Source of the DNA: Ruminococcus sp.
Lineage (GTDB): Bacteria; Bacillota; Clostridia; Oscillospirales; Ruminococcaceae
Length of the DNA: 64,000 nt
Assembly (NCBI GenBank): GCA_017961625.1
Contig: JAGCWY010000131.1
Span: 3,378-67,377 of the forward strand
Reading direction: 5' to 3'
Under the pieces are notes generated by a model, which was given only the letters and a program-made list of their open reading frames with translations, searched no databases and was not told where the DNA came from. A program made the position numbers and the translations under genes. Positions within the stretch are counted from its first letter, which is position 1; the number at the start of each line of letters is the position of its first letter. Shown here piece after piece: positions 1-8,235 of the stretch.

Positions 1-2
1 TA

Positions 3-1247
3 AATGATGATCTAGACGCAAGAGTACACGAGATCGTTGACTGGGTGATCGATGCCGATATGTACTGTATAATCAATATCCACTGGGATAACGGCTGGGT
101 AAATACTTTCCCCGACAATAAAGATGAGTGTATGAAGCGCTATGAAACTATGTGGACACAGATTGCTGACAGTTTCAAGGATTACAGTGATTACCTTATG
201 TTTGAGTCCCAGAATGAAGAACTTGGCTGGGAATCTGTATGGAATCCCTGGGGAAGTTTAGATGGGAAAGACGAATCATACGGTCTTGTAAACGAGATCA
301 ATCAGAAGTTTGTTGATGTTGTCAGAAGCTCAGGCGGAAACAATCCAAAGCGCCATCTTCTCATTTCAGGCTATAATACAGGTTTTGATCGCACCTGTGA
401 TCCTCTGTTCAAAATGCCTGATGATCCTGCACAGCGTATGGCAGTGTCCGTTCATTATTATTCACCGCCAGGTTTTGCAATACTCGAAGACGAGGATGCT
501 GATTGGGCAAAGGCTCGCCCAACATGGGGAACAGATGAAGACTTTAAGGAACTGAACAGTAATATGGATATGATGAAAAAAGGTTATATTGACAAAGGTA
601 TACCTGTTATCATAGGTGAATATGGCTGTCCATCCAAAGGTAAGGAAGCAGATTCAGTAAGACTGTTCCTCAGCTCAGTCTGCAAGGCGGCCTATGACCG
701 TCAGCTTTGTCCTGTTTTATGGTCTACTCCTGGAGGACATTACGACCGTGAAGCCTGCAAAATGGCAGATCAGGAACTTAAGGCCCTTTTTAATGAGATA
801 ACAGGCTTCGAGCCAAAAACAGTTGTTACAACAACTGATACTACTTCTTCTGCAGCTACTTCCACAACAACAGCAACTATAACTACTACTGAAACAATGG
901 AATCTACTACCTTGTCAACTGTCAAAGCACCTGATGCTGAGACAACAACTGTTACATCAGCCATTGAGATAACATCTTCAACAGCTGTACAGCCTGCTGT
1001 AACAGTGTGGGGTGACACTAACTGCGATGGCAATGTGGATATCTCAGATGCAGTTCTCATTATGCAGAGCCTTGCAAATCCGGATAAATATGGGCTCGGA
1101 GGTGTAGATGACAGGGCGATAACTGAACAGGGACAAATAAACGGAGATGTTGATACTTCAAGCAAGGGAATAACGTCTAACGATGCTGTTTTTATTCAGA
1201 ATTACCTGCTTCATAATATTTTAACTCTTGATCCTTCAAAAGCATGA
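3..1247 (+). CDS. GH5-type cellulase with C-terminal dockerin (5' end outside window)
   Basis: Secreted retaining glycoside hydrolase of family GH5 (endoglucanase-like). The frame is open from base 3, so the signal peptide and first barrel strands lie upstream of the window; 414 residues are visible. Barrel motifs appear in order: INIHWDNGW, FESQNE (Asn-Glu acid/base), VSVHYYSP and VIIGEYG (nucleophile Glu). After roughly visible residue 275 comes a Thr/Ser-rich linker of about 60 residues, then a type I dockerin with two Ca-binding repeats (NCDGNVDISDAVLIMQSL and a second ending in ITSNDAVFIQNYLL). The dockerin implies docking onto a cellulosomal scaffoldin. A hairpin terminator follows. The GH5 call rests on motif order and spacing; substrate specificity cannot be told. 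Confidence 0.9.
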   Translation, partial: NDDLDARVHEIVDWVIDADMYCIINIHWDNGWVNTFPDNKDECMKRYETMWTQIADSFKDYSDYLMFESQNEELGWESVWNPWGSLDGKDESYGLVNEINQKFVDVVRSSGGNNPKRHLLISGYNTGFDRTCDPLFKMPDDPAQRMAVSVHYYSPPGFAILEDEDADWAKARPTWGTDEDFKELNSNMDMMKKGYIDKGIPVIIGEYGCPSKGKEADSVRLFLSSVCKAAYDRQLCPVLWSTPGGHYDREACKMADQELKALFNEITGFEPKTVVTTTDTTSSAATSTTTATITTTETMESTTLSTVKAPDAETTTVTSAIEITSSTAVQPAVTVWGDTNCDGNVDISDAVLIMQSLANPDKYGLGGVDDRAITEQGQINGDVDTSSKGITSNDAVFIQNYLLHNILTLDPSKA

Positions 1248-1296
1248 TCTCACTTCTAAATAAATAGTTGAATCCTTCTCTGTCGGCTATTAAAAA

Positions 1297-1334
1297 AAGC
1301 CTGTATTCTCCCGAAATACAGGCTTATTTATTTT
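1297..1334 (+). terminator. Rho-independent terminator of the GH5 gene
   Basis: Eleven-base perfect stem (AAGCCTGTATT / AATACAGGCTT) with a 7-base loop, followed by an AT-rich tail ending TTATTTTC. It sits 50 bases after the stop codon. Confidence 0.85.
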
Positions 1335-1400
1335 CTACAGCAAGCAGGTATAACTGAATTATGAGGTAACGTGTGCATAAAAAGCAGGCTTTAAACATAT

Positions 1401-1439
1401 GAAATGAACACTTCTGAAAGGCAGTATAATGATATGAAG
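1401..1439 (+). repeat. 39-bp direct repeat, copy 1
   Basis: Matches bases 3259-3297 at 34 of 39 positions with no gap. Both copies contain ATGAACACT and end in GATATGAAG. Together they bracket the hydrolase/XRE-AbrB gene pair. In the ATG frame both read MNT(S/T)E(R/G)QYNDMK before diverging, which suggests two remnants of the same gene start or a duplicated insertion footprint. Confidence 0.6.
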
Positions 1440-1518
1440 CAGCTGCCTTACGGAAGCTGTTGTTTCGATTTGATGTTTGTTATATGCGTGTGAAGAAATT
1501 TTTTTGATCATATAGGTA

Positions 1519-1547
1519 TTGACTTTTCCGTGCTGATTGAGTATAAT
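1519..1547 (+). promoter_or_regulatory. Sigma-A promoter for the hydrolase operon
   Basis: TTGACT, 17-base spacer, TATAAT. Start of transcription predicted near 1554, giving a leader of about 110 bases before the gene at 1662. Confidence 0.75.
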
Positions 1548-1583
1548 GTTTATGCAACCAAACATAACATAAATGAGGAATTT

Positions 1584-1637
1584 ATGACAAGTTTGATTGG
1601 TGGACATTTTGGTGGCTTCATGTTACAATTTTCATAG
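1584..1637 (+). CDS. Possible 17-residue upstream ORF
   Basis: Short ORF in the leader of the hydrolase mRNA, preceded by GAGGAAT at suitable spacing (start ATG at 1584, stop TAG). The peptide begins MTSLIGGHFGG. It ends 24 bases before the hydrolase start. It could be a leader peptide or a chance ORF; no homology is recognised. Confidence 0.3.
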   Translation: MTSLIGGHFGGFMLQFS

Positions 1638-1661
1638 AGAACAGATAAAGGAGGTTCTTCT

Positions 1662-2723
1662 ATGAAAAAAGTACTGAAAATATCATTGATCGTTATCATA
1701 TCGCTGATAATACTAGCTTTGGCTGCTTTGGGTGTATACTGGTATAACAATATACACTGGTATGACAAATATAAAAAGGCATTGAATAAAGCTGGTGCTG
1801 TTGAGAAACAATTCACTCTGCCAAATGGTAATGTCATCAATTACGGCGAGGTCAGCAATGATAAGCCTGCACTTCTTCTAATACACGGACAGATGGGAGT
1901 ATGGGAGGACTATGCACTTGTTATGCCTGAGCTTAGTAAAAACTGGCATATATATGCTGTTGATGTGTACGGCCATGGTGAATCATCACATGAAGAAAGT
2001 CTGTATTATATCGATATTAACGGAAATGATCTTATCACATTCATTGATACAGTGATCGATGAGCCGACTGTTGTTGCAGGTCATTCCAACGGTGCACTGA
2101 CTGCCGCATATATTGCAGCTTACGGTGGGAAGAATATCGCAGGTGCTGTGCTGGAAGATCCGCCTGTATTCAGTACTGAAGGTGAGAAATGGGAAAAGAG
2201 CTTTGCATATCTCGATACTTATAAAAATCTGCATGACTATCAGCTTAGTGATAAATCCGAATGCTGGGAAGCTTATTATCTGCGCCGTTGTTATTGGGGA
2301 CAGCTTTTTATGAAGGACTCAATGCCAAAGATTGCAGAGTACGCTCAGAGTTATCACGACGAGCATCCTGATGAGCCTGTTAAAATAGGCTTTTTGCCAT
2401 CGTCCATATGGTATGTATTCCAATTTGCTAAGGAATATGACTTTGCATATGGTGAGAGGTTTTATGATCTTACATGGAACCATGGATATACACATAAGCA
2501 GATTCTTTCAAGTATTGATGTTCCATGTGTATACATTCATGCAAAGGGAAGTGTTTCCGAGGATGGAACATATTTATGTGCTGCTTCCAGGGAGCAGGCT
2601 GAACGTGCTGTCTCATATATAGGTAATAATTGCAGACTTGTTGAGAGCGAAGACAGCGATCATGTTATTCATACTACACACAGAGAGTTTTACATCAATA
2701 CAGTAAATTCAATGCTGAAATGA
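1662..2723 (+). CDS. Membrane-anchored alpha/beta hydrolase
   Basis: Serine hydrolase of the alpha/beta fold, 353 residues. An N-terminal membrane anchor (about residues 5-28, very Ile/Leu-rich) is followed by the hydrolase core: oxyanion region LLLIHGQMG, nucleophile elbow AGHSNGA (catalytic Ser), and a late His in SDHVIHTTH. Substrate unknown; typical relatives are esterases, lipases or peroxidase-like hydrolases. RBS AAAGGAGG lies 8 bases before the ATG. The next gene starts 9 bases after the stop, so the two form an operon. The catalytic domain probably faces outward, inferred from the short positively charged N-terminus. Confidence 0.85.
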   Translation: MKKVLKISLIVIISLIILALAALGVYWYNNIHWYDKYKKALNKAGAVEKQFTLPNGNVINYGEVSNDKPALLLIHGQMGVWEDYALVMPELSKNWHIYAVDVYGHGESSHEESLYYIDINGNDLITFIDTVIDEPTVVAGHSNGALTAAYIAAYGGKNIAGAVLEDPPVFSTEGEKWEKSFAYLDTYKNLHDYQLSDKSECWEAYYLRRCYWGQLFMKDSMPKIAEYAQSYHDEHPDEPVKIGFLPSSIWYVFQFAKEYDFAYGERFYDLTWNHGYTHKQILSSIDVPCVYIHAKGSVSEDGTYLCAASREQAERAVSYIGNNCRLVESEDSDHVIHTTHREFYINTVNSMLK

Positions 2724-2732
2724 GGTAATATC

Positions 2733-3173
2733 ATGTTAAAGGAAAACCTTATAATGCTCCGTAATATCCACGGATATTCACAGGAAGAGATCGCAGGCAA
2801 AATTGAAATCTCCAGACAAGCTTACGCAAAATGGGAAAGCGGTGCAACAGTACCCGATATTAAAAAATGCAAACGTCTTGCGGATGTATATGGCGTAACG
2901 ATAGATAGCCTGTTGAGCACTGCAACACCTGATGGAAAGACAATGATGCCGCCTCCGCCAAAGGGCAAGAATATCTGGGGCAGTGTTGCAATAAACGAGC
3001 GTGGACAGCTTGTGATACCGAAGGAAGTTCGCGAGAGATTCGGACTTACAGGCGGTCAAAGACTTATCGTCCTTACCGATGACAAAGAGGGGATAGCACT
3101 TGTACCTGCTCAAATGTTTGAAGCAAGGCTCAGACACGCCATGGAATATGCTTCTGCACAGCCTGAGGAATGA
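2733..3173 (+). CDS. XRE-type HTH fused to AbrB/SpoVT-like domain regulator
   Basis: Transcriptional regulator of 146 residues. Residues 4-60 form a Cro/CI-type helix-turn-helix (GYSQEEIAGKIEISRQAYAK, then WESGATVPD). After a Pro-rich hinge (MMPPPPKG), residues 82-130 form a swapped-hairpin AbrB/MazE fold (INERGQLVIPKEVRERFGL), normally a second DNA-binding module. The RBS GAGG overlaps the stop of the hydrolase gene. It likely controls its own operon with the upstream hydrolase. The combination of both DNA-binding folds in one chain is known in Firmicutes but the target is unknown. Confidence 0.85.
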   Translation: MLKENLIMLRNIHGYSQEEIAGKIEISRQAYAKWESGATVPDIKKCKRLADVYGVTIDSLLSTATPDGKTMMPPPPKGKNIWGSVAINERGQLVIPKEVRERFGLTGGQRLIVLTDDKEGIALVPAQMFEARLRHAMEYASAQPEE

Positions 3174-3258
3174 ATTACTGAGTCTTTATTTCTCTGCTAC
3201 TTATATGAGCAACCGCATTTTGTAGTCTCGTTTTCAGAGAAAAAGGCAATATGCACAC

Positions 3259-3297
3259 GGAATGAACACTACTGAAGGACAGTATAACGATATGAAG
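3259..3297 (+). repeat. 39-bp direct repeat, copy 2
   Basis: Partner of bases 1401-1439 (34/39 identical, ungapped). It lies between the XRE-AbrB gene and a strong terminator. Confidence 0.6.
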
Positions 3298-3317
3298 GAA
3301 GCCAGACTTCCTAAAGG

Positions 3318-3358
3318 AAAGGATATGCCCTATGCGTTATGAGGGCATATCCTTTTTT
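3318..3358 (+). terminator. Strong rho-independent terminator
   Basis: Perfect 11-base stem GGATATGCCCT / AGGGCATATCC with a 10-base loop, followed by TTTTTT. Ends the hydrolase/XRE-AbrB transcript about 150 bases after the last stop. Confidence 0.85.
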
Positions 3359-3482
3359 CGCATTCACTGCAAAATGAGGAGGCGTTTATCATTTCACCAC
3401 AAAAAGAGCATATTTCACCACATTATTTACCAGGCTGCGTTTTTCTGTGCTATAATCAGAAAAAACGAAAGGACTGGTATCT

Positions 3483-3632
3483 ATGAAAAAATTTCTTATC
3501 GTATTAATCATTCTGGCTATTGCGGGCGGTGCGGCTTGGTCCTTCCTGCTTCGTCCCGAAACAATCTCGCAGGAAACACTGACGCAGGACTTTGAAATGC
3601 ACCGTCAGGCATATGAGGATGTTGCGTACTAA
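3483..3632 (+). pseudogene. Truncated small membrane/exported protein, cut by intron debris
   Basis: Begins with a convincing start (AAAGGACTGGTATCT then ATG; TATAAT at 3451-3456) and encodes a hydrophobic N-terminal segment (about residues 4-24) followed by a short polar stretch, then stops after 49 residues at DVAY. The stop coincides with the point where the frame of a group II intron-encoded protein begins on the same strand. The original gene was probably longer and lost its 3' part when the intron fragment arrived. The function of the intact protein is not recognised. Confidence 0.6.
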
Positions 3633-4000
3633 CTCGCCGCAGTTGGGGAGTAAGCAACAGCTACAAAGTAATGAAGCTGAATCAGCTGATAAGAGGATGG
3701 ATAAACTACTTTAAAATAGGTAGCATGAAGAAGCTTTGTGAGAAACTCGATGCAAGAATACGTACACGTATGAGAATGTGCATATGGAAATTCTGGAAAA
3801 CACCTCAAAACAGAGCGAAAAACCTGTTAAAACTTGGTACTGACAAAGGCGCTGCAATGGTAACAGCATATGCAGGCAATCGTGTTGCATATGTATGTCA
3901 GAGAATGGTACTAAGCTTTGCAATTAATAAAGAGAGACTAACCCGATTTGGATTAGCCTCAATGTTAGATTACTACACCGAAAGATGTGTTACTTGTTAA
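3629..4000 (+). pseudogene. ltrA: 3' fragment of group II intron reverse transcriptase/maturase
   Basis: Carboxy-terminal about 123 residues of an intron-encoded protein with no start of its own. The frame reads RRSWGVSNSYKV then KLNQLIRGWINYFKIG, the hallmark of the group II maturase-specific domain X (GIIM), and ends in MLDYYTERCVTC as is usual for these proteins. The reverse transcriptase palm with YADD is missing. The intron's own 3' RNA domains follow at once. The upstream break is at about base 3628, inside the small membrane protein gene. Confidence 0.88.
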
Positions 4001-4007
4001 GTTGATT

Positions 4008-4080
4008 GAACCGCCGCATACGGAACCGTAGGTGCGGTTGTGTGAGAGGTCGGCGGCTTAAATGCCGCCTCCTACTCGAT
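4008..4080 (+). mobile_element. Group II intron 3' end (RNA domains V and VI)
   Basis: Domain V: AACCGC near 4009 pairs with CGGTT near 4035 around an inner stem capped by GAAC (ACGGAACCGT). Domain VI: GGCGGC / GCCGCC stem, then CCTCCTACTCGAT carrying the branch-site A typical of bacterial introns. Lies directly after the maturase fragment, as expected for a real intron 3' end. Confidence 0.8.
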
Positions 4081-4243
4081 TTTGACCGACATGGGCACAA
4101 TCCAACGGGTGAAGGACCCGAACACGCTTAGGTAGTGGGAAGTATGTAGCTGAACAACAAGGGTGTCAGCCGTGAGCCAGAATCTGAAGAAAGCTGTAAG
4201 CGAACCTCTTACCTGACGAACAGAAATCGCATATAAAGAAACA
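4081..4243 (+). mobile_element. 5' end fragment of a second group II intron (domain I)
   Basis: Immediately after the domain VI end comes sequence of the kind found at the 5' end of the same intron class: GACCGACATGGGCAC, CAACGGGTGAAGGACCCGAAC, GGTAGTGGGAAGTATGTAGC, and near the end GACGAACAGAAATCGCATATA. The canonical GTGCG first bases are replaced by TTTTG. The element stops after about 160 bases, so only part of domain I is left. The result is a head-to-tail junction, intron 3' end against intron 5' end. Confidence 0.7.
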
Positions 4244-4375
4244 GTAACATCAATATATAAAATTTATCAAAATAAGATTCAATTCACTCTTTATTTTAAA
4301 TGACAAAACATATATATGCGCTTTGTAGAAATTGCCAGTTTTTTCATATGCTTTGTAAACTTTTATTTGAAAGCA

Positions 4376-4404
4376 TTGAATCACCAATATATTAATGGTA
4401 AAAT
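4376..4404 (+). promoter_or_regulatory. Promoter of the diguanylate cyclase gene
   Basis: TTGAAT, 17-base spacer, TAAAAT, about 25 bases before the chosen start codon. The 130 bases between the intron debris and this promoter (4244-4375) are AT-rich and hold nothing recognisable. Confidence 0.55.
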
Positions 4405-4428
4405 AAATTAGAGATGGGAGTGATGAAT

Positions 4429-5604
4429 ATGTCAGAATATTTTATTTATTATTCTGCGTCAAATATAGTTAGCTGCATCGTTTTTGGTATAATGTTGGCA
4501 CATGACCGGTTAAGCATTGATAAGCAGGAAAAACAGTTGAAATATGATGATGCTCTTATCGCTTTTATGTTATATTTTTTATCAGATGCAATATGGTCCG
4601 GTGTAGATTCTGGAGTTTTTCCAGTAAATAGATTTACGGTCTTGACAACAAATTTTATAAATTTTATCATTATGACTGCAATTACATCAAGGTGGCTGAT
4701 GTATGCAATGGCAGTGGAACAGATTCCAATTAGGGACAAACGAAGTACTAAAATTATAATCTTCATACCATTTATTGTTTCCGTTATAGGTGTTATTATA
4801 ACATATATATTTGCTCCTAATCTTCTTTTAGACGAGAACTTAAAAAACACAAATTTGTATGATGCATATCTCGTAAGCATTCCTTACATTTATATTATAG
4901 TTGTTATCATATATGCTATAAAGAAAGCCATAACGGAAAAAGATCCGATAGAAAAGAAAAATCACCTTTATATAGGCTTTTTCCCTATTATGGTTCTGGC
5001 AGGCGGTTTGATGCAAATGATATTGATGCCACGGCTTCCGATTTTTTGCTTTAGCTGTATGATACTTATGATTATTTATTATATTCAATTTATGGAGTCT
5101 CAGATATCTTTAGATCCTCTTACAAAATTGAATAACAGAGGTCAGCTTACACGATATGTATCACAAAATTCAAACTTGAAAATAGACGATAGAAAAACAT
5201 TTGTCATAATGATTGATATAAATGATTTCAAAATGATCAATGATAATTATGGCCATGCTGAAGGTGATAATGCTTTGCTGATAGTAGCTAAATCATTGAC
5301 AGTAACACTTCGTAACCAAAGTTTCCCTATGTTTCTCGGACGTTATGGCGGTGATGAGTTTGTGTTGATTGTATATCCTGTAAATGAAGACGAAGTAAAT
5401 ACACTTATAAAAGAAATAAGAGAAAGTATCCGAAATAATTGTAAAAACGAAAATAAACCATATATTTTGTCAATAGGTATAGGATATGATGAATTTCTTG
5501 GCAATCAGGACACTTTTTCAAATTGTATACAGCGTGCAGATAACAAGCTATATCTTGATAAAGAATATTGCAAAACCAATGGGGAGCTTACAACCTGTAA
5601 ATAG
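4429..5604 (+). CDS. Integral-membrane diguanylate cyclase (GGDEF)
   Basis: Synthesises c-di-GMP from two GTP. About 391 residues. The N-terminal half carries several hydrophobic segments (roughly residues 5-25, 40-60, 70-95, 105-130, 145-165, 180-215), so it is a membrane sensor without a named domain that I recognise. The C-terminal GGDEF domain begins LDPLTKLNNRGQL, has the metal/nucleotide loop IDINDFKMINDNYGH and an intact signature RYGGDEF. No RxxD product-inhibition site is seen five residues ahead of GGDEF, so feedback inhibition may be lacking. Start chosen at 4429 because GGGAG at 4416-4420 is 8 bases upstream; ATGs at 4414 and 4423 are in frame but poorly spaced. Followed by an EAL protein. 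Confidence 0.88.
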   Translation: MSEYFIYYSASNIVSCIVFGIMLAHDRLSIDKQEKQLKYDDALIAFMLYFLSDAIWSGVDSGVFPVNRFTVLTTNFINFIIMTAITSRWLMYAMAVEQIPIRDKRSTKIIIFIPFIVSVIGVIITYIFAPNLLLDENLKNTNLYDAYLVSIPYIYIIVVIIYAIKKAITEKDPIEKKNHLYIGFFPIMVLAGGLMQMILMPRLPIFCFSCMILMIIYYIQFMESQISLDPLTKLNNRGQLTRYVSQNSNLKIDDRKTFVIMIDINDFKMINDNYGHAEGDNALLIVAKSLTVTLRNQSFPMFLGRYGGDEFVLIVYPVNEDEVNTLIKEIRESIRNNCKNENKPYILSIGIGYDEFLGNQDTFSNCIQRADNKLYLDKEYCKTNGELTTCK

Positions 5605-5663
5605 CTGATTAGTTTTGCTATCAAAATGATAAATTAGGTATAGAATAACGGAGGATATGTAAG

Positions 5664-7328
5664 ATGATTTCAGAGAAAGAACGTAATGTTTTTGAAGGAA
5701 TGGCAATACCACAGATTCTTCTTTCATATAATAATGGAAAAATCAAAATAGAACTTGTGAGCGACAGTTTTTGCAATATGACAGAAATTGACAGAGATAG
5801 CATCCAAAATAATGTTGCTGAATTAGTTCATCCCGATGACTTAGCAAGCCTTTCGGTATGTTTTCTCAAATTTGTTGAAGAACACAGCAATCTTGATGTA
5901 ATGTTCCGAGTTCTTGACAAAAAGAGGAACTGTTATATACTGATACATGGTACTGGTCTATGGCAACTTATGGAAGATGGTACGGAGATGATACTGTTCT
6001 ATTTTGACGATACCAGAAGGATACAGAACAGTATCAGGCATATTTATAGTTGCCTTAAAGAGAAAGACCCTAAAGCAGAATATAATGACGCTGTGACAGG
6101 TCTTCCTAATCTGAAGTATATGCGTCGGTTTGCAGATGAGAAGCTCAACAGTTTTGGTGCATGTATTACGCAACAGGTATTGATATATATTGGTGTAAAA
6201 TCCATGCGTTCTTATAATGATCGATATGGATATGACAAAGGCGATGCACTTATGTTACTTATCGCAAAGACTATTAAGGAGGAATTTCCATCTTCATTCT
6301 GTGGACGTGCTGTGGAAGATCATTTTGTTATAATGGATGAATTCTACGGATATGAAAATGTTATAAATAAAATTAATTCTATAAATCAAAAGATTAAGAA
6401 AAATGCTTACGGTATTACAGAAGGCATTCGAGCAGGCGCTTATGTAGTTAATCCCGAAATCAAGGCGATGAATGCTTTTGACCATGTTAGGCAAGCTCTC
6501 AAAGATATTGGTAAGGATATGAATGTTATCTGCAGATTTTACTCGGACGAACGTGATGGAGAACTGCTGACGGAACGTCATATCATAGAGAGTTTTGAAG
6601 AAGCAATGGAAAAGAAAATGATAAGAGTTTTCTATCATCCCATAATTTGCACAAAAACATTGAAGATTTACGCCATAGAAGCACTTGCAAGGTGGATTGA
6701 TCCTCTTCGTGGTATGATTTCTCCAGGTGAATTTATTCCGGTTCTTTCGCGTTATCATCTGCTTTATAAGCTTGACCTTTACATGGTTGAACAGGTTTGT
6801 AGGGAGTTTGAGGTTAGAAAAAAATCAGGACTACCCCTTATTCCTGTAACTGTTAATATTTCAGCACAGGATTTTGACTATGTTGATGTACCTGGAAAAT
6901 TGAGAAAAATATTAGAAGAATATGGTATTGATTCAGACAACATCATAGTGGAGATAACTGAACAGGATATAGCAAAAGGTACAGACAGCTTTAAAAAGCA
7001 GCTCTGTAGCATCCGTGAAAATGGTTATCGACTCTGGATAGATGATTTTGGAAGTGGTTATTCATCACTTAATGTTCTTGGTCAATATGATATAGACAGG
7101 ATCAAATTCGATATGGCATTTTTACGCCATATTGATGATAATAACGGTAAAAATCGTCGTATAATGAAAGCGATTGTAAATATGTGTAGAGAACTTGAGA
7201 TACATACATTGGCCGAGGGTGTTGAAACAGAGTCTCAGCTTGAATTTTTGCAGGAGATTGAATGTGAGTTGGCGCAGGGGTTCTATTTCTCCTATCCCAA
7301 ACCTATTGAAGAAACTAAAAAAGGTTGA
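5664..7328 (+). CDS. PAS-like / degenerate GGDEF / EAL protein, likely c-di-GMP phosphodiesterase
   Basis: Soluble 554-residue signalling protein. Residues 1-120 look PAS-like (VHPDDLASL, then LWQLMEDGTEMILFYFDDT). Residues about 140-290 resemble GGDEF (VTGLPNLKYMRRF), but the active-site loop reads AVEDHF in place of GGDEF, so cyclase activity is probably lost. Residues about 310-554 form an EAL domain with EALARW, the loop WIDDFGSGYSSL and a late LAEGVETESQLEFL, consistent with an active phosphodiesterase hydrolysing c-di-GMP to pGpG. RBS GGAGGATATGTAAG precedes the ATG. It lies 59 bases after the cyclase gene on the same strand, so synthesis and breakdown are paired. Confidence 0.88.
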   Translation: MISEKERNVFEGMAIPQILLSYNNGKIKIELVSDSFCNMTEIDRDSIQNNVAELVHPDDLASLSVCFLKFVEEHSNLDVMFRVLDKKRNCYILIHGTGLWQLMEDGTEMILFYFDDTRRIQNSIRHIYSCLKEKDPKAEYNDAVTGLPNLKYMRRFADEKLNSFGACITQQVLIYIGVKSMRSYNDRYGYDKGDALMLLIAKTIKEEFPSSFCGRAVEDHFVIMDEFYGYENVINKINSINQKIKKNAYGITEGIRAGAYVVNPEIKAMNAFDHVRQALKDIGKDMNVICRFYSDERDGELLTERHIIESFEEAMEKKMIRVFYHPIICTKTLKIYAIEALARWIDPLRGMISPGEFIPVLSRYHLLYKLDLYMVEQVCREFEVRKKSGLPLIPVTVNISAQDFDYVDVPGKLRKILEEYGIDSDNIIVEITEQDIAKGTDSFKKQLCSIRENGYRLWIDDFGSGYSSLNVLGQYDIDRIKFDMAFLRHIDDNNGKNRRIMKAIVNMCRELEIHTLAEGVETESQLEFLQEIECELAQGFYFSYPKPIEETKKG

Positions 7329-7401
7329 GTATTATTCAATACAAAGCTTTATTTACCGTAGTTAAATGCTACTTGTACAACAAAAAGTTTTGAAATAGAT
7401 A

Positions 7402-7427
7402 AGCCGTCATCTGACGGCTTTCTATTA
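7402..7427. terminator. Bidirectional terminator between convergent genes
   Basis: Perfect stem AGCCGTCA / TGACGGCT with a two-base loop, T-rich on the right and A-rich on the left, so it can serve both the EAL gene (plus) and the SDR gene (minus). Confidence 0.75.
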
Positions 7428-8129
7428 TTATTCAAGTTCCCAGCCGTTGTCGCCGTGGTAGATCATTTGCTTTGTCATTCCTCCGTCAATGCAGATGTTC
7501 TCTCCTGTGATGAATCCTGCCTTGTCGGAGCAGAGAAACAGCACCATATTCGCGATATCAAGTGGATTTCCTACACGTCCGCAGGGCTGCTGATAAGCGT
7601 CAGGCCCTTCGTAGACCTTATAGAAAGTATCTATCCAGCCTGGGGAGATTGAGTTCACTTGCACCTTGCCTGCAAGGCTGATCGCTAGAGCGTGGGTAAG
7701 CGCAGCTATACCGCCCTTGGCCGCAGTATAGCTCTCGGTCTGAGGCTGACTCATGCGATCGCGGGAGGAAGAGATATTGATTATACTACCGCCTTTATTG
7801 AAGAAAGGAGCGAAAAGCTTTGACAGATAAAACGGTGCAGTTACTCCCACAGAGAGAGCGTACTGGAACTCCTCATAGCTGCACTCATCAATACCTTTCA
7901 TAAGCGGCAGAGCGTTATTGATGAGGTAGTCGATTCGTCCGTGCTCTGCTATGACCTGTTCCGTAAACTTTTCAAGAACTACTTTGTTAGAAATGTCTCC
8001 AATGAAATGGTCGCCCTCAGCTTTGTCGATAACGCAGACTATCGCACCGTTTCTGCGAAATTCCTCAGCTATGCACTTGCCGATACCATTTGCGCCGCCT
8101 GTTATTACGGCAACCTTATTTTTGAACAT
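7428..8129 (-). CDS. Short-chain dehydrogenase/reductase
   Basis: NAD(P)-dependent oxidoreductase of the classical SDR family, 233 residues. Rossmann motif TGGANGIG at residues 10-17, NNA motif in INNALPLM, catalytic Ser in NISSSRDR, YxxxK in SYTAAKGG, and the C-terminal GWIDTF...GENICIDGGM typical of the family. RBS GGGAGG before the ATG. Substrate unknown. It is divergent from the ferredoxin operon with about 105 bases between start codons, in which the Crp/Fnr-type operator lies. Confidence 0.88.
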   Translation of the reverse strand: MFKNKVAVITGGANGIGKCIAEEFRRNGAIVCVIDKAEGDHFIGDISNKVVLEKFTEQVIAEHGRIDYLINNALPLMKGIDECSYEEFQYALSVGVTAPFYLSKLFAPFFNKGGSIINISSSRDRMSQPQTESYTAAKGGIAALTHALAISLAGKVQVNSISPGWIDTFYKVYEGPDAYQQPCGRVGNPLDIANMVLFLCSDKAGFITGENICIDGGMTKQMIYHGDNGWELE

Positions 8130-8173
8130 AAGATCCTCCCTGTCTTTCTTTTATAAATATAGTTTTGGTTTTA

Positions 8174-8215
8174 TGTGACTTTGTCACAGATAAATATCGC
8201 TTAATGCTGTATACT
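8174..8215 (+). promoter_or_regulatory. Palindromic Crp/Fnr-type operator and promoter of the ferredoxin operon
   Basis: TGTGACTTTGTCACA (8174-8188) is a perfect palindrome around TTT. A TATACT -10 box is at 8210-8215 with no good -35 (CAGATA in that slot). The palindrome centre (8181) falls about 41 bases before the predicted transcription start (near 8222), the class II activator position. A second copy with the same geometry is at 8995-9036. Likely bound by the Crp/Fnr regulator encoded at 9367-10029. Confidence 0.75.
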
Positions 8216-8235
8216 ATTACACAGGAGGCGATGAG

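Noticed and set aside
4244..4428. Possible c-di-GMP riboswitch ahead of the cyclase gene
   Set aside because: The conserved GEMM motifs are absent; only intron debris, AT-rich sequence and an ordinary promoter are seen.
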